Source: Hyposmocoma kahamanoa
Taxonomy: Eukaryota > Arthropoda > Insecta > Lepidoptera > Cosmopterigidae
Direction: 5' to 3'
DNA: 64,000 nt
NCBI RefSeq assembly: GCF_003589595.1
Contig: NW_020653409.1
Coordinates: 1,154,793 to 1,218,792, forward strand
The notes beneath the pieces were generated by a model. The model worked only from the letters and a program-made list of their open reading frames with translations, was not told the DNA's origin and did not search any database. Shown here piece after piece: positions 22,619-33,460 of the stretch. How positions within the stretch are numbered: position 1 is the stretch's first letter; every line of letters begins with the position of its first letter. The position numbers were made by a program, and so were the translations under genes.

Positions 22619-23309
22619 GTCTTGCATGTGAAACATCAGCCTTTATTTGTCCCAAGAATAACAAGTTGTACAATAATTTGGTCAAATACGATTCACCAGA
22701 ATGATTATCAAAATTTTCTCAGGCTTAAAAAACCTTGAATCTTATATAGATACACAAATTTAACGATGTTTTTTTAAATAATAATTAACGTTTAATTGCA
22801 CAGACGTTCATAAATTTTAATGCTCCGTTACGTAATATGCTGTCTCTAGTTTTGCTTGGATAATGTAAAGGGCAGTGTTATAGTTTGTGATACATTAAAT
22901 TTTAACATCTTTTATGCAACTCACTGTAAGTGATCTTATTTATAAATTATTGCAGTCGTAGATGAACACAATAGCCAATGAAGGCCCAAGGACAGATCCT
23001 TGACGAACGCCCCATATAATTTAAAGTATTACGAATTCAAGGTAAGCGTTCTTCTAACTAAGCTATCTTTGCTCTTAGTATACATTGCTGCGTAATTTGT
23101 ACAAGGGAATACCATTTTGTGAATTTCAAAGAGTTTCGGTAGAGTTTGGTATAAATAATATGTTAGCTAGATGTAGTTGATGTGACCGATTTTAATAGGG
23201 TTTTAATGTTTGCTGTGTTGAATTAGACATAAAAATGAAGACAAACTACCTTGGCCCTACCATACCTAAATACGTGATATGCAAGTGTGATAAAATATAA
23301 TATATATAA

Positions 23310-23600
23310 CCCGTTTATACGTACAACTGTTGGGTATAGCTCTCCTCCTAGGCGAAGGTTTAGGCCATAGTCTACCACGCTGACTCTGTAAGGGTTGGGG
23401 GAGTACACAAGTTTTTCGGGGGTTGTGACCCATCTTCGGCGTTCAGGTTTCACCATGAGGTTTTCTTTTCACCGAAAAGCAAATGGTAAATATCAAATTC
23501 AATTTCACACACAAATTCCTGGATTCACATCCACCACAAGGCTACCATGGCGTTTTTGCACTGATGTGATGACGGTGTCAAAATTCTTTGTTGAAAATTG
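23310..23600 (-). repeat. SINE SC, decayed
   Basis: ACTGTTGGGTATAGCTCTCC, TTTAGGCCATAGTCTACCAC and a GTTCAGGTTTCACCATGAGG block match the SC body. The tRNA-like head has been lost beyond CTGGATTCACATCC. Confidence 0.5.
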
Positions 23601-23639
23601 TACCTTACGTTATTTAGACAGCACTTAAATTTGCAGATA

Positions 23640-26020
23640 AAAGTGGTAGTTTTTATAACTTAACCTGAGCATAAGTGTTCTAAGGGTCAAAAAGATAAAG
23701 AAAGGAACTTTGATTTTGACTTTGATAAGATTTTACTAGCGTTTGACGATAGCTGGTAATGTGAATAACAGGCAGTAAACATTGCTTTGGAAGTAAATTG
23801 CAAACTTTGACATCTCTTTAAAATCACTTAGGCACTACACATCATATAACACTTTCCTCATCTTGATGTGATTACGGTAGCTGATCGCTATCGGAAGCCT
23901 TCTATAGATTCAAATTCAAATTACGTTCATCGTTTTTTTATAGTGTTTCAGTTTACGCGGTACCAACAAAACCAGATTTTTTTATTGGTATCTGATATCG
24001 TTATTACGACGCCATTACCATATTGTTTATCATAAAGCGCTAGGAGCTTGGAAATCTGTTACAAGGATCTAGTTACCTAGTATGCACTCTAGTCTCTCAT
24101 TTAAGGTAGTTCAATGTTAGTCTTATTTATCTGTTACTGGATTAATATTTATGGAATCTTGCTTTTGTCAGCGTGATTGATTACATATCTTCATTATTAA
24201 TTACTTTCATTATTATTAATGAATGAATAAATTAATGAATAAAATATACTTTTAATGTTATATTGATTTCTGATTGATCCAGATATCGGTAGTAAAATCA
24301 GTTTTATGGTATAATTAGCAGTGGTAAAGGGTCCATATGAATACTATAATATACGTGCCTAAGAAATACAGTCTAGTAGAAGGTATTGCATGTAAAATAT
24401 CTTACATTTCAGTATTTGCTACGTACCTTTTACGTCGACTTATATTATTCAATCACCCTTTGCTATTGTTACTTTTAAATAAAACGATTTCGATATAGGA
24501 AAATAAAAAATACATTAATCTACCTGCTTTGGTGTCTAGAGAATGTACTGTGTAATGTGTGAATGTCTAAAATTTCGGCTCCTAAAATAGGTTATCTGTG
24601 AATCGAACCCCTGGTATTTAAATCTAAACCGCTGGGTCATTTAGGTGCGTCGTAATGAAACAACAAGGAAAATTACTATTATTATCCATTGATTTGTTCC
24701 GTAATAACAAGAAGGAAAATATAAACAATAGAAGCGTGTTTTTCATTAATCACAGCTCATTATAGTGATTAATATAATGCAAAAACAGATGCTCTTTAAA
24801 TGATAAATTTGTTAAACACGATTACCTATAAATATAGGTAAGTCAATACCATAGTCTCGCACACATTGATAATCGATATAACTGTTTAGTTGAATGAAAT
24901 AATAATTGAATGTGGCCCATTAGTATTTAAAGTTTTATAAAAAGATGATGAACCACATATGAACTACAATCCATAAAGGTTATTGTGAACTGTGGAAGGA
25001 GACTCATGATAAGTAAAAAAAATCCAACTTAATACAAAAAGAAGAGACCAAGTATGTTATAAAATATGCTGTTATTGCACGACGAATCAGGAAAATAATG
25101 GCGTTTTAACACGGTGCCCCTGAAACTAATCGATTTTGTTGGTATGTCGTTATACGTTGGACTGATTGCCATCTGTGAGCATTACACTAGTATGAAATTA
25201 TTTAAGTTATTAGATTAGAAAAGAAACATAATAAAAGCTTAAGTGAAGACTTACAGACCAATTGAGAAGAATTTACTAGCAATATCTTTTTAAAAAGGGG
25301 ATGTCTCAAAAAATTAGTACTAAAATGCCTGGAGTGGACCAGTGTGTACGAAATTAGTTATGTCCATAAAGGTTGCAAAAGAAGTACGTCAGGATCGAGG
25401 CAAGCGAATGTCAGTAGTTTATGTCTAACTATCCAGGATACAGGCGTAATATTATGGAAATATATAGTTTGCACGAAGTGTGGTAAGTTATGTATTGTCA
25501 AATACATAAACAATCATGACGTATTGATCTTTTTATGATTCTTGACATATTTAATATGTTAACTAAATGTGGTAGTCAATTAACGTTTTATAACTAGACA
25601 TTAGTATGCTATTTGATACGTGCAAAACATGTTTGTACTGGCATTGCTTTTTTTGTTACATCTGTTATACCATGTTTTAAGCAAATAAACGAAATAGTAT
25701 TATTGTTAATAATATTATATAGTGCGATATTGGTTGCTTGCTTTCAATGTTTTGACAGCTGTATTTGATAACGTGACTAGACGTTGAGGAAATCGAACTG
25801 GAGACTTCTCATTTCATGTTTAAGATATTTTACATTGACTTCGAGGTCATAGAATGCAATTCAAACAATATGAAGACATGAGTTTTTTCACGAGGGCGAG
25901 GGTAATGCTTGATGTTCTTTAAGAAGAGAATCTTTGTATTGTTAAATGGTTTGTATAGATATCAGTAATATGAAGATATAACCAAAAGTGGTTTAAATAA
26001 AAATGGAGGCGATGATGGTT
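23640..26020. other. Quiet unassigned stretch
   Basis: This is the longest part of the window without recognisable mobile elements. A possible tRNA-like scrap (GTGAATCGAACCCCTGGTAT) sits at about 24595-24650. No coding frame with a known motif was found. It lies inside the intron immediately downstream of the G-gamma exon. Confidence 0.4.
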
Positions 26021-26024
26021 ATAA

Positions 26025-26165
26025 GAGAGATGATGGAAAAACTTATCAAAACAGTGATTGAAAAGAAACGAGGAAGAAGAAGACAGAAGATCTGTCTAAG
26101 CTACACAGTTTGGCCACATATATCATCATAGAAGGAAAATATGATATCTTACCAAGAAGTCTAGA
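26025..26165 (+). pseudogene. Possible non-LTR RT tail relic
   Basis: One frame reads EKLIKTVIEKKRGRRRQKIC. This resembles the basic 'KRRGRRRQ' stretch near the C-terminus of some non-LTR polyproteins, but the match is short and compositionally simple. Low certainty. Confidence 0.3.
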
Positions 26166-26668
26166 AGAAATCATACATTATGAAAGCACTACCAGGAATA
26201 AGCTTAGCTTTGTGCTCAAGAAGAAAAATATATAATATCAAATGTATAAATCAAAGTACACGTGATATAAACAAAAAATCTAATCATAGCAACACAAACA
26301 ATGCCTTTAAATCTAGAAACGGCCCAACAAATCCATTGCAAATTCTCATACACCCACAGGAAAACGTCAGTATTGACTGAAATAAACCAAACAGTTTAAA
26401 TATACACCAATGTACTAACGAGTAGCATGTTGAATAATGATTTTCGCAAATCCCCAGTATTATACGGCGATGTAACCACAGAAAAATTGCGTACAGCGAC
26501 AAAACGCCCTGATGGTTTAAACCACGCAAAAATGTACTTCATTCCTTATTAAAAAAAGCACCAAAATTGTATGCACTAACACGAACCACTCCCGTATTCC
26601 CTAATTGCAATTACACTTCACGTCACTATAAACGCGTTCGTATTTTAAAATTAAAAATGGAATGTTTT

Positions 26669-26674
26669 ACTCAC
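26669..26674 (-). promoter_or_regulatory. 5' splice site GTGAGT
   Basis: Donor of the G-gamma exon, phase 2 (two bases of the split codon remain in the exon). Confidence 0.88.
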
Positions 26675-26797
26675 GCGGCAATGCTTTTAGATAGCGGCCA
26701 GCGTTCCATGGACGCTTGGTACTTCATGTTTTCGATCTGCTTTTTCAGTGCCTCTTTGTCCATGGCTGCGAGAATACTGGGGTCCATCGCGCAGAAT
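26675..26797 (-). CDS. Ggamma30A: G-protein gamma subunit, first coding exon
   Basis: Read on the minus strand, an ATG at 26787 opens a 37-codon frame. It starts MDPSILAAMDKEALKKQ and continues to MKYQASMERWPLSKSIA, almost residue for residue the N-terminal half of Drosophila Ggamma30A (gamma-e). That protein has about 72 residues, pairs with a G-beta subunit and acts at the inner face of the plasma membrane, including in photoreceptor signalling. This half forms the coiled coil with G-beta. The exon ends after two bases of the next codon at GTGAGT (26674-26669), a strong donor. Upstream, TTTTATACCACAG makes an acceptor, leaving a 10-nt 5' leader, so a 5' non-coding exon must exist at higher coordinates. 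The partner exon with the C-terminal CAAX prenylation motif was not found at lower coordinates and probably lies beyond position 1. Codon use and GC content stand out from the surrounding AT-rich DNA. Confidence 0.92.
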
Positions 26798-26813
26798 CTG
26801 TGGTATAAAACAC
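26798..26813 (-). promoter_or_regulatory. 3' splice site before the start codon
   Basis: On the minus strand, a pyrimidine-containing stretch ending in CCACAG lies 10 nt before the ATG. The placement fits a gene whose first exon is entirely 5' UTR. Confidence 0.75.
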
Positions 26814-27650
26814 GCACACATTAGTTTGTGTTGTTGTATACGCGAATGAAGTGCGATAGTAAGGGATGGAGCTATTCGTACTGGCCGGTAGAGAACTTGT
26901 AACTTCCCATTTAATATTTTACAGAGTATTAAGAATGACTCGGATATTTGGTATAAAAATCAAATTTCGAACCTTAATTTGTAAATACAATAATATGTTA
27001 TAGATGTAACGAATTTTATCATGCAAATTAGGAACAAAGAATAGCTTTCTATATTCAAACGCTGCTTTTCTCATCGATAGTACGGTTGTGTTTTGTCTCT
27101 CTCGCACATTAAGGGGAGAATTGTGTAGATGTGTGCTTTTTAGGTTAGTGTGAGTATTGCGCGCGCAGTACATTTCTGAGTTTCTATGGCAACCCCTTTA
27201 GGTACACTAAAGTTAGCTTACGCGAAGTTAGTTATCGGTTCGTTTTCATTCAAATGTTGTCTTTATTCGCAATTCACGTAAAGTTTAGTTTTCAACGTGA
27301 AGAAATAAGTAATATTAATGAATTGAGGTGTAACATTTGGAAGTTAACTGTGTTTTGTATGTCATTATTTGGTTGTTTGTCTGTTTACGGTGATGGCGGT
27401 CTATCATGTAAAAATAAATGGTCTTCTTTTATTAATATAAAACATGCTTAAATTATCAGATAATTTTTTATTTAAAAAAAAGGTTATTGAATGTTCAAGG
27501 CGAGCTTAGCGTGGATTTAGTTTGGCTGTTAACAGGGGTAAGACCTATAATGAAACGTGTTTTTAAATTTATTTAGATTCGAAAAAGTGATAAAAATAAA
27601 AGAATTTATTTGACGACCTCCATAGTCAAGTGACTTGCACACCAGTTTTT
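26814..27650. other. Presumed intron next to the G-gamma exon
   Basis: No repeat recognised. The stretch 27080-27260 is slightly less AT-rich (TTGCGCGCGCAGTACATT), but I cannot assign a promoter or a 5' UTR exon there. Confidence 0.4.
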
Positions 27651-27654
27651 ATGG

Positions 27655-27815
27655 TGTCGCCAGTGTAGAAAAACTAACTTTTCTTGTATTGTCTCGGATT
27701 TACGTTTGTGGTACCGTCGTTGTTTCCGATTTCCACACAAATGCTTTAGTTACTTTGGAATCAGAGCAACGTTTGTGACGTTGTCTTATATTTGTTTATT
27801 ATTTATTAATTAAGT
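27655..27815 (+). repeat. LINE-like 3' end, copy 1
   Basis: TTTGTGGTACCGTCGTTGTT, CACAAATGCTTTAGTTACTT, CAGAGCAACGTTTGTGACGT and TTGTCTTATATTTGTTTATT recur at 45.77-45.90 kb. I recall this as a lepidopteran LINE 3' UTR. No coding part is attached. Confidence 0.55.
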
Positions 27816-28358
27816 TAGTGTTATGTCGAAATAGGGAAAAAAAATTAACGGAAAATACGCGGCTGAAATTACGCACGGTATCATACATTTTGTAATTAGC
27901 ATTATGTCTCAATTCCGAACCGAACGAAGAACGGAGTTGAACCTAAAAATTGTAAGAAAATGTATGTCAAAGTATAGGTACGTTACTTTCCCTAGTACAT
28001 TAAAACCACCATTAAACGTTTAAAGAAAACAACAGACTATGGTGTAAATAAAATATGAATAAGTAGAATTATTATAATGTAAATTTACACAGCTTTATAA
28101 TGTTAACATGCACATGACTGTTATTATAACTTTTTTATTAAAAAAAATACCTCAAAATTATACATCTCTTTGTCTAACTTTGTAACTAAAGTCCCTTGCC
28201 CACGGGACCCAGTGTGGCAATAGACGCTGTATCAAGCCCAGTCAGGTCGTAAGGTTTTTTCTTTATGTTAATAATAATAACAAACTTGTATAGAAAGTTA
28301 ACAATGCTTGAAAGACGTGTCCAAAACTGAAGTTCAAAAAGCCATAGCTTTTTTATTT

Positions 28359-28582
28359 AATAATAATAATAATAATAATAACGCACACACTCAACATAGC
28401 CCCGCACTAGGGAAACCCTGTGTCGCGGGTGCCATGGACACACACATAGACAACCACAAATTACACCCAAACTCACGAGAGAAATAATTGTAGGCCATAC
28501 AAATATTTCTCTCGGCCCGGGAATCGAACCTGGGACCTCTGCGTGGCAGTCCGGCATGGTAACCGTTCGGCCACGGAGGCAG
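28359..28582 (-). repeat. SINE SA, full length with AAT tail
   Basis: The right end is the tRNA-like head on the minus strand, with A box TGGCCGAACGG and perfect B box GGTTCGATTCC. The body runs through CCGGGCCGAGAGAAATATTT to AGTGCGGGGCTATGTTGAGT. The tail is (TTA)n on the minus strand, seen as the AAT run at 28359-28380. Confidence 0.88.
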
Positions 28583-28590
28583 TTAAGTTT

Positions 28591-28847
28591 AAAAAATCGA
28601 TCTAAAAAGTTCGTCGAATTACATCTATTTGCCAAAACCAATAAATCGGATGCATACCCTAATTTGCCAGCTTTAGAGGTAGAATATTTTTTTCAAATTT
28701 GAATGGGATTACTACTAAGGTACCACCTTTTTAACAAAAAAAAAAAGAATTATCGAAATCGGTCCATATATATCCGAATATCCGCGTTATATATACGCAA
28801 AATAATACTGTCGAAATGAGAACCTGCTTTTTTGAAGTAAGTTAAAA
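28591..28847. repeat. AC repeat, shortened
   Basis: Starts AAAAAATCGATCTAAAAAGT and ends AACCTGCTTTTTTGAAGTAA. Includes CATCTATTTGCC and CAAAAAAAAAAAGAATTATC near the usual positions. About 180 bp of the interior is missing. Confidence 0.65.
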
Positions 28848-28859
28848 AGCAGCTTTCAA

Positions 28860-29695
28860 TTTGAAGCTGTGAAAATACGAAACGCGGCTACGTCACAAAA
28901 CATATTTGTGATATAATAAACATAATGTGATATAATAAAAATAAATAAATAGACCCATGTTTAATGATATTTTAGCTATGTATATAATTAGAGTAAGTTC
29001 GATATGTCCGACTTGTTAAATAACTTTACCTGTTATTAAATAGAGAATTTAGAGCTCCATCTTATGCTATTTAAAACGGATGTTTGACCACTTGCCACTT
29101 GCCGCAAAAGTCGACGGCAGAATATAACTTCCTTTTTTTTGTAGTTATAAACGTTTGTCTCGGATACATAAGACTTAAACAAACCAGGAACAAGGAAGAA
29201 ACCAGGTTAAGTTACAGATTTAAAATTTAGAAAAAAATTATAACGACAAGCCTCCGAAACACGCATCTAAAATCATTTATAGCATTTTTTAATTCAAAAT
29301 TTTTGTCCCGTTTTCATAGTACCCCTTTTCTACTGTCAGGCAATCATCGTGCTTGTTTCTACAATGTGAAAACAATTTACATTACTTTAAGTAATATTAT
29401 TATCTAGTTAATTTCAATTCCTATTATTCAGGGTTATTTCATTAGGAATGTACAAGTTAACCTTAAAAAATACTACTGTGATCTAGTGGATCTTAATGAA
29501 ATCAATCAATATATCACTCTCAAAATATCTATTAAGCACGATGGTTGCAGCAACAATTTTAATTAATAAATGTAATCATGTTGTGATTAATTCAATGAAA
29601 GAGTGTGATTGGTTCCATTAAGATCCACTTGAGTCAATCAGAATGTTTTACTCCGCCTTTTGAGCAAGTGATAATTAGCAAACCATCATTATCAT
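28860..29695. other. Unassigned stretch
   Basis: No gene recognised. An inverted pair, GTGATCTAGTGGATCTTAAT (29478 on) and ATTAAGATCCACTTGAGTCA (29618 on), brackets about 140 bp and could mark a small unnamed TIR element. Confidence 0.4.
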
Positions 29696-29699
29696 CGTC

Positions 29700-29965
29700 A
29701 ACAACATAATATACATCCCACTGTTAGGCACGGTTCTCCAATTTTCCAAGGTTTGTGACCCATCCTCGATAGAAAGGAAGAAGTAGAAAGACTTTCTCGT
29801 TGTTTTCCTTTCCTGTACCGTTGGCGAGAAGAATTGATACTAAACTTTCGCTACGTAACATAAAAGTTAAAGTCATGGGTGCAAGCTGCCACAGGGATTC
29901 GAACTGGGCTACCACCACTTTTACTAGTAAACTAAACTTTAAAATATCTGTAAAGGCCATGCGGT
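29700..29965 (-). repeat. SINE SC, decayed
   Basis: CATCCCACTGTTAGGCACGG, GTTGTTTTCCTTTCCTGTAC and CAGGGATTCGAACTGGGCTA follow the order tail-body-B box of SC on the minus strand. Open frames here are shadows of the repeat. Confidence 0.5.
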
Positions 29966-30545
29966 GGAAGGTCTTTCCTTGAGAATGGAACCCGCGATGT
30001 CATTTGTAGGAGTCAAAATATTCTCCCAACTAGCCTATCTTTTCGCTTCCTACTTAAATAGGTGAATACAAATTCAGCGATTTTTTAACCAATGAACGAT
30101 TGAATTAACAAATGTCGACTGATTTGCACGTGAATAAATTCGAATGCGTTTTTTCCGTTATATTTCGTTCAGCCTTGAGATAATCGTTACAAGATTTTAA
30201 TTTTTTAATTGTTTTTTAAAGGAGTTAATGCCGGAAAGGGTGACGTTGAACGAAACACCCTCAACGCCGCTTTAGCTAGGAATTACTTAGAATTAATTGG
30301 TTTATTCATTCTTTGGTTTCAATTTGTTCAGCCGGCAGTGAAATAATAAAGTCAGTTGATTGCAATTAGTTGTTTTATCCACTATTCACAGTAATTAGTT
30401 CGAAAGTGCAAGAGATGCATCAGGTTAAAATGGATTTGTCATGCAGCAAATTCACAGAGAGCGACGCCAAGTCAATGTCATCACTGCCCAAGCAACTTAC
30501 ACAAAAAACCCTTTTGTCAATGCGCGCTCGTTTATAGGCCTTCAC

Positions 30546-31045
30546 CATCGCGTATATAACCAGAATTAGAGACGAAATGTCATTTAATTTGTTTGAAAAC
30601 TATTCTGCCAAATCGTTACTGTGACAACTGCACTCCGATTGGCCAGCGCGCATTCGAAACAATTGACGGGTGTCGTCAATTGTTTCACTTCAAACGTCCA
30701 GTTTAACTTGAACTTTGCTGTAATGGACGTTAATTGAAAAATTACATATTTAATTACTGATGAAATGTGATTCCGTTTGTTTTGTAAATAGATGTTTTGC
30801 TTTTCCCACACCACCAAATGGAACGGCCCCCCATTGTTAGAGATATTATCTTTATTACAATAAATACAGAATATTTTTGGAATACATACAGGTTAGTTGT
30901 TGGCGCTGTACTATTTCAGCTTTCTAATTTGTGATTTCGCGAACGAGAGTTGATATTTAAAAATGATACAAGGCCCATTTGCCTGATCAGTTGCCAGGGA
31001 TAGATGGCCATTATTTCGTCTCCATTTCTGGTTATATACTCGATG
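30546..31045 (-). mobile_element. 500-bp hAT-like TIR element, copy 2 (inverted)
   Basis: Collinear in reverse with the element at 8106-8610: CATCGCGTATATAACCAGAA at the left and TTCTGGTTATATACTCGATG at the right. The palindrome GAAACAATTGACG / CGTCAATTGTTTC (30656-30686) is intact. The flanks GCCTTCAC and ATTATGTC do not match, so the duplication has decayed or one end was rearranged. Confidence 0.82.
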
Positions 31046-31433
31046 ATTATGTCGTAGGATCACGTCAGATCATTGATTTAACTGAACAGATTCAAACTAC
31101 CGACCGCACCTTCTCTGTGACCTCACTCAGTTTGAGCCGTCAAACTGACGTGACGTTTGTAAACAATGAAACCATGATCATTACGTTTGAAGTGATACTT
31201 GACTCCGACATATATTATATCACCAGGGTCACAACTTAAATTTATTAATAAACTACTGGTCATTCCATTGAGACTCCTCTAAAATTCTATCGCAGTTATG
31301 ACAGTATTCGGAATTCTGCTAAAAATTGCAATGGCAGTTGAGTCTTTTTTTTTATAAAATGAATAAGTGCGCATTTGACCTCCATCTCACGTGGTGGAAA
31401 GTGATGATGAGGTCGACGATGGAGCATGCACAC

Positions 31434-31680
31434 CTTCTTCTTGAGGTGCCATCTCATACCGGAGGTCGGCTATCAGTAGGGCTAAATCTGTATTTTAGTC
31501 ACAGCTGCACGGAACAAGGATCTTGTGCTCAGGTTGAACCATGTCCGGAGATTCTTAAGCCACGAAGTACCCTTTCTTCCAGGTGGTCGTTTCCCCTGTA
31601 TCTTTCCTTGCATAATTAGTTGGAACAGGTCGTATTTATTATTACGCTTTATATGACCTCCTCACTACATCCTTATAGGG
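31434..31680 (-). pseudogene. Non-LTR RT C-terminal relic
   Basis: Minus-strand frame: YDLFQLIMQGKIQGKRPPG, then RKGTSWLKNLRTWFN and RSLFRAAVTKIQI before a stop. This is the tail ('LMQGKI.GKR.PGRR..SWLKNLR.W') of insect non-LTR ORF2 proteins after the RT domain. Bases 31365-31433 just left of it match instead the UTR of the 20.69-kb family, so two dead LINE ends abut. The related copy at 38.04 kb is on the plus strand. Confidence 0.72.
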
Positions 31681-31685
31681 CCTCA

Positions 31686-32116
31686 TAAGAAAACTGAAGG
31701 TCACTCAAAGGGCAATGGAAAGGGCTATGCTCGCAGTTTCGTTGCGAGATCGAATCAGTAATGAGGATATCCTCAAAGGAACCAGAGTAACCGACGCAGC
31801 CCTAAGAATTGTAAAACTTAAGTGGCAATGCGCAGGCCACATTGCTCGCAGAGCAGATGGCCGATGGGGCCGAAGAGTTCTCGAGTGGCAACCGCGTACC
31901 GGTAGACGCGGCATGGACAGACCACCCACAAGGTGGACTAATGATCTGGCGAAGGCTGCGGGAATCCGCTTAATGCAAGCAGCGCAGGACAGGTCGTTGT
32001 GGCATTCTTTGGGCTCCCCCAAAGAATGCCAAAAGACGTCCACTGCTGAACATAGGTCTCCACCTATGTTCAGCAGTGGACGTCTTTTGGCTGAAATGAT
32101 GTTGATGATTATATGA
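31686..32116 (+). pseudogene. RTE-like retrotransposon ORF C-terminus
   Basis: The open frame reads KLKVTQRAMERAMLAVSL, RDRISNEDILKGTRVTDA, KLKWQCAGHIARRADGRWGR, VLEWQPRTGRRGMDRPPTRW and AAQDRSLWHSLG. This is the C-terminal tail of lepidopteran RTE-type endonuclease/reverse-transcriptase proteins (characteristic 'WAGHIARR.DGRWGR' and 'GRPPTRW.DDL'). The endonuclease and RT domains are missing upstream (5' truncation). After HSLG the normal ending is replaced by two palindromes, after which the usual GTCTTTTGGCTGA terminus resumes, giving an altered tail to 32116. Confidence 0.82.
32001..32090. repeat. Two adjacent perfect hairpins with the same CTCC loop
   Basis: First hairpin: a 13-bp stem at 32001-32013 and 32018-32030 with loop CTCC (32014-32017). 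Second: a 29-bp stem at 32029-32057 and 32062-32090, loop CTCC (32058-32061). Both are perfect. They sit where the RTE ORF should read straight through. Confidence 0.9.
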
Positions 32117-32259
32117 CCAAAGTACTCTGTTTGCGTTTTTTGACAGTACTCAAGAACTCTAATTTCTTATTCACCATCTACAATACTCTTTCATTGGACA
32201 GTCTATCCGACCACGATATTTTTAAGTAGTGGTTGCTCATATATTAAGTTTAGGTCTGG

Positions 32260-32470
32260 GACTCTACACCATACACACCTAAATAATACCTATTCACTCT
32301 CGCCTTGAAAAGGCCCAAGGTATAGCGTTCAGGGAATAAGTCTGCAAGCAGGCAATTCCAACTCCACAGCCGTTTGCTATGTAAATGTGGAAGCGTAACG
32401 GATCGTGCAGATCTTTGGAATATCCACAACATAGGACTGGAACTCACGCCTACGTCTAGTCCTCCGGTGA
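32260..32470 (-). pseudogene. Non-LTR RT C-terminal tail
   Basis: Minus-strand pieces SKRLWSWNCLLADLFPERY and LGLFKARVNRYYLG match the 'WNSLP..VFP..YNLG.FKA.VNR' end of jockey-like reverse transcriptases. It is the same family as 20.69-20.93 kb, better preserved. Only the last 60 or so codons remain. Confidence 0.72.
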
Positions 32471-32477
32471 TGGAAAG

Positions 32478-32895
32478 GTGAAGGCGGAATTAAATCGTGT
32501 AATTACTCTCCGTGATATACCCTGTGGAATACCCATAAGTTTCGCCTCTACTAATTCCGAGTCACCTATAAGCCTCTTGACACGCTTGTTGGTTGAATCC
32601 AAGGTTGCCAGTTGGTATGCGGCAGAGTCATTCTATATGTGGCAGCAGCACTCCCTACACGACCGGACTTGTGCTTGGTACAGTTCAAGCAACTGTCCAA
32701 GTCTCAATAGAGTTTAATAAGTGGAATGTCAGTGATTCATTCATTCAATCACCAACGATCAATGTTGCGTTATTAAAACTACCATGGAAATAAATTGCAT
32801 ATAATTTTTTTATCTTTGCAAACAATTAAGACAGCAAATTAAATGTATTTTTATGACGAATAATTTGTAGAGTTGCCTACGACTTGTCATTAACG
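32478..32895. other. Continuation of relic sequence plus dispersed repeat
   Basis: To about 32700 this is probably upstream decayed coding sequence of the minus-strand LINE. Bases 32730-32815 (CAATGTTGCGTTATTAAAAC, CTACCATGGAAATAAATTGC) pair with the unnamed repeat at 7.16-7.26 kb. Confidence 0.4.
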
Positions 32896-32901
32896 CACAT
32901 T

Positions 32902-33108
32902 AATAACGCACACACTCAACATAGCCCCGCACTAGAGAAACCCTCTGTTGCGGGTGCCATGGACACGCACATAGACAACCACAAATTACACCCAAACTCA
33001 CGAGAGAAATAACTGTAGGCCATACAAATATTTCGCCCGGCTCGGGAATCGAACCTGAGACCTCTGCGTGGCAGTCCGGCATGGTAACCGTTCGGCCACG
33101 GAGGCAGT
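32902..33108 (-). repeat. SINE SA, full length
   Basis: Complete reverse copy: AACGCACACACTCAACATAG at the left, GCCCGGCTCGGGAATCGAAC in the middle (B box degraded at one base) and CCACGGAGGCAGTT at the right. Fifty bases further on a second SA head starts in the opposite direction. Confidence 0.87.
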
Positions 33109-33153
33109 TAAAGAGCAGAATACCAAAAAATTGCTTCTTTACATTTACATAAA

Positions 33154-33256
33154 CTGCTTACGTGGCCGAATGGTTACCGTGCTGGACTGCCACACAGGCC
33201 TCGGGTTCGATTACCGGGCCGAGAGAAATTATTTCTATGGCTTAGTGGTTGTCTAT
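33154..33256 (+). repeat. SINE SA, 5' half
   Basis: Forward copy: CTGCTTACGTGGCCGAATGG, GGGTTCGATTACCGGGCCGA and the start of the body to GTGGTTGTCTAT. It stops exactly where the Harbinger-like element at 33257 begins. Confidence 0.8.
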
Positions 33257-33460
33257 GGCTCAACTCACACTGGAATCACGCAGAGTGGAATGGTCGCGAC
33301 GCGTCATGTTTCTCGCCTATAGCATATTCATGTCTATTTTCCTATTATTAAGGTACAAATTTTTGTTATGCAAATATGGAGTCTCGCGTCCACGCTTGGT
33401 TTAAGTCCCCGCGCGCCGCCCACACTGTGATCCGAGCGCGCAAATGCGGGCGTATAAAAA
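33257..33460 (+). mobile_element. Harbinger-like TIR element, empty-site copy
   Basis: GGCTCAACTCACACTGG at the left, TTATTAAGGTACAAATTTTT and TGTTATGCAAATATGGAGTC in the middle, and CGCCCACACTGTGATCCGAG near the right. It is a decayed relative of the element at 56.58 kb without the SB SINE, so it shows the pre-insertion state. The right TIR tip is degraded. Confidence 0.65.

Noticed and set aside
30584..31239. Coding frames at 30.58-30.82 and 30.98-31.24 kb
   Set aside because: The first lies inside the hAT-like element and the second runs across its right end. Neither has protein motifs, and the matching copy at 8.1 kb does not keep the frames.
31705..32043. Minus-strand 112-codon gene
   Set aside because: It is the antisense shadow of the RTE-like ORF tail on the plus strand, whose protein motifs are clear.
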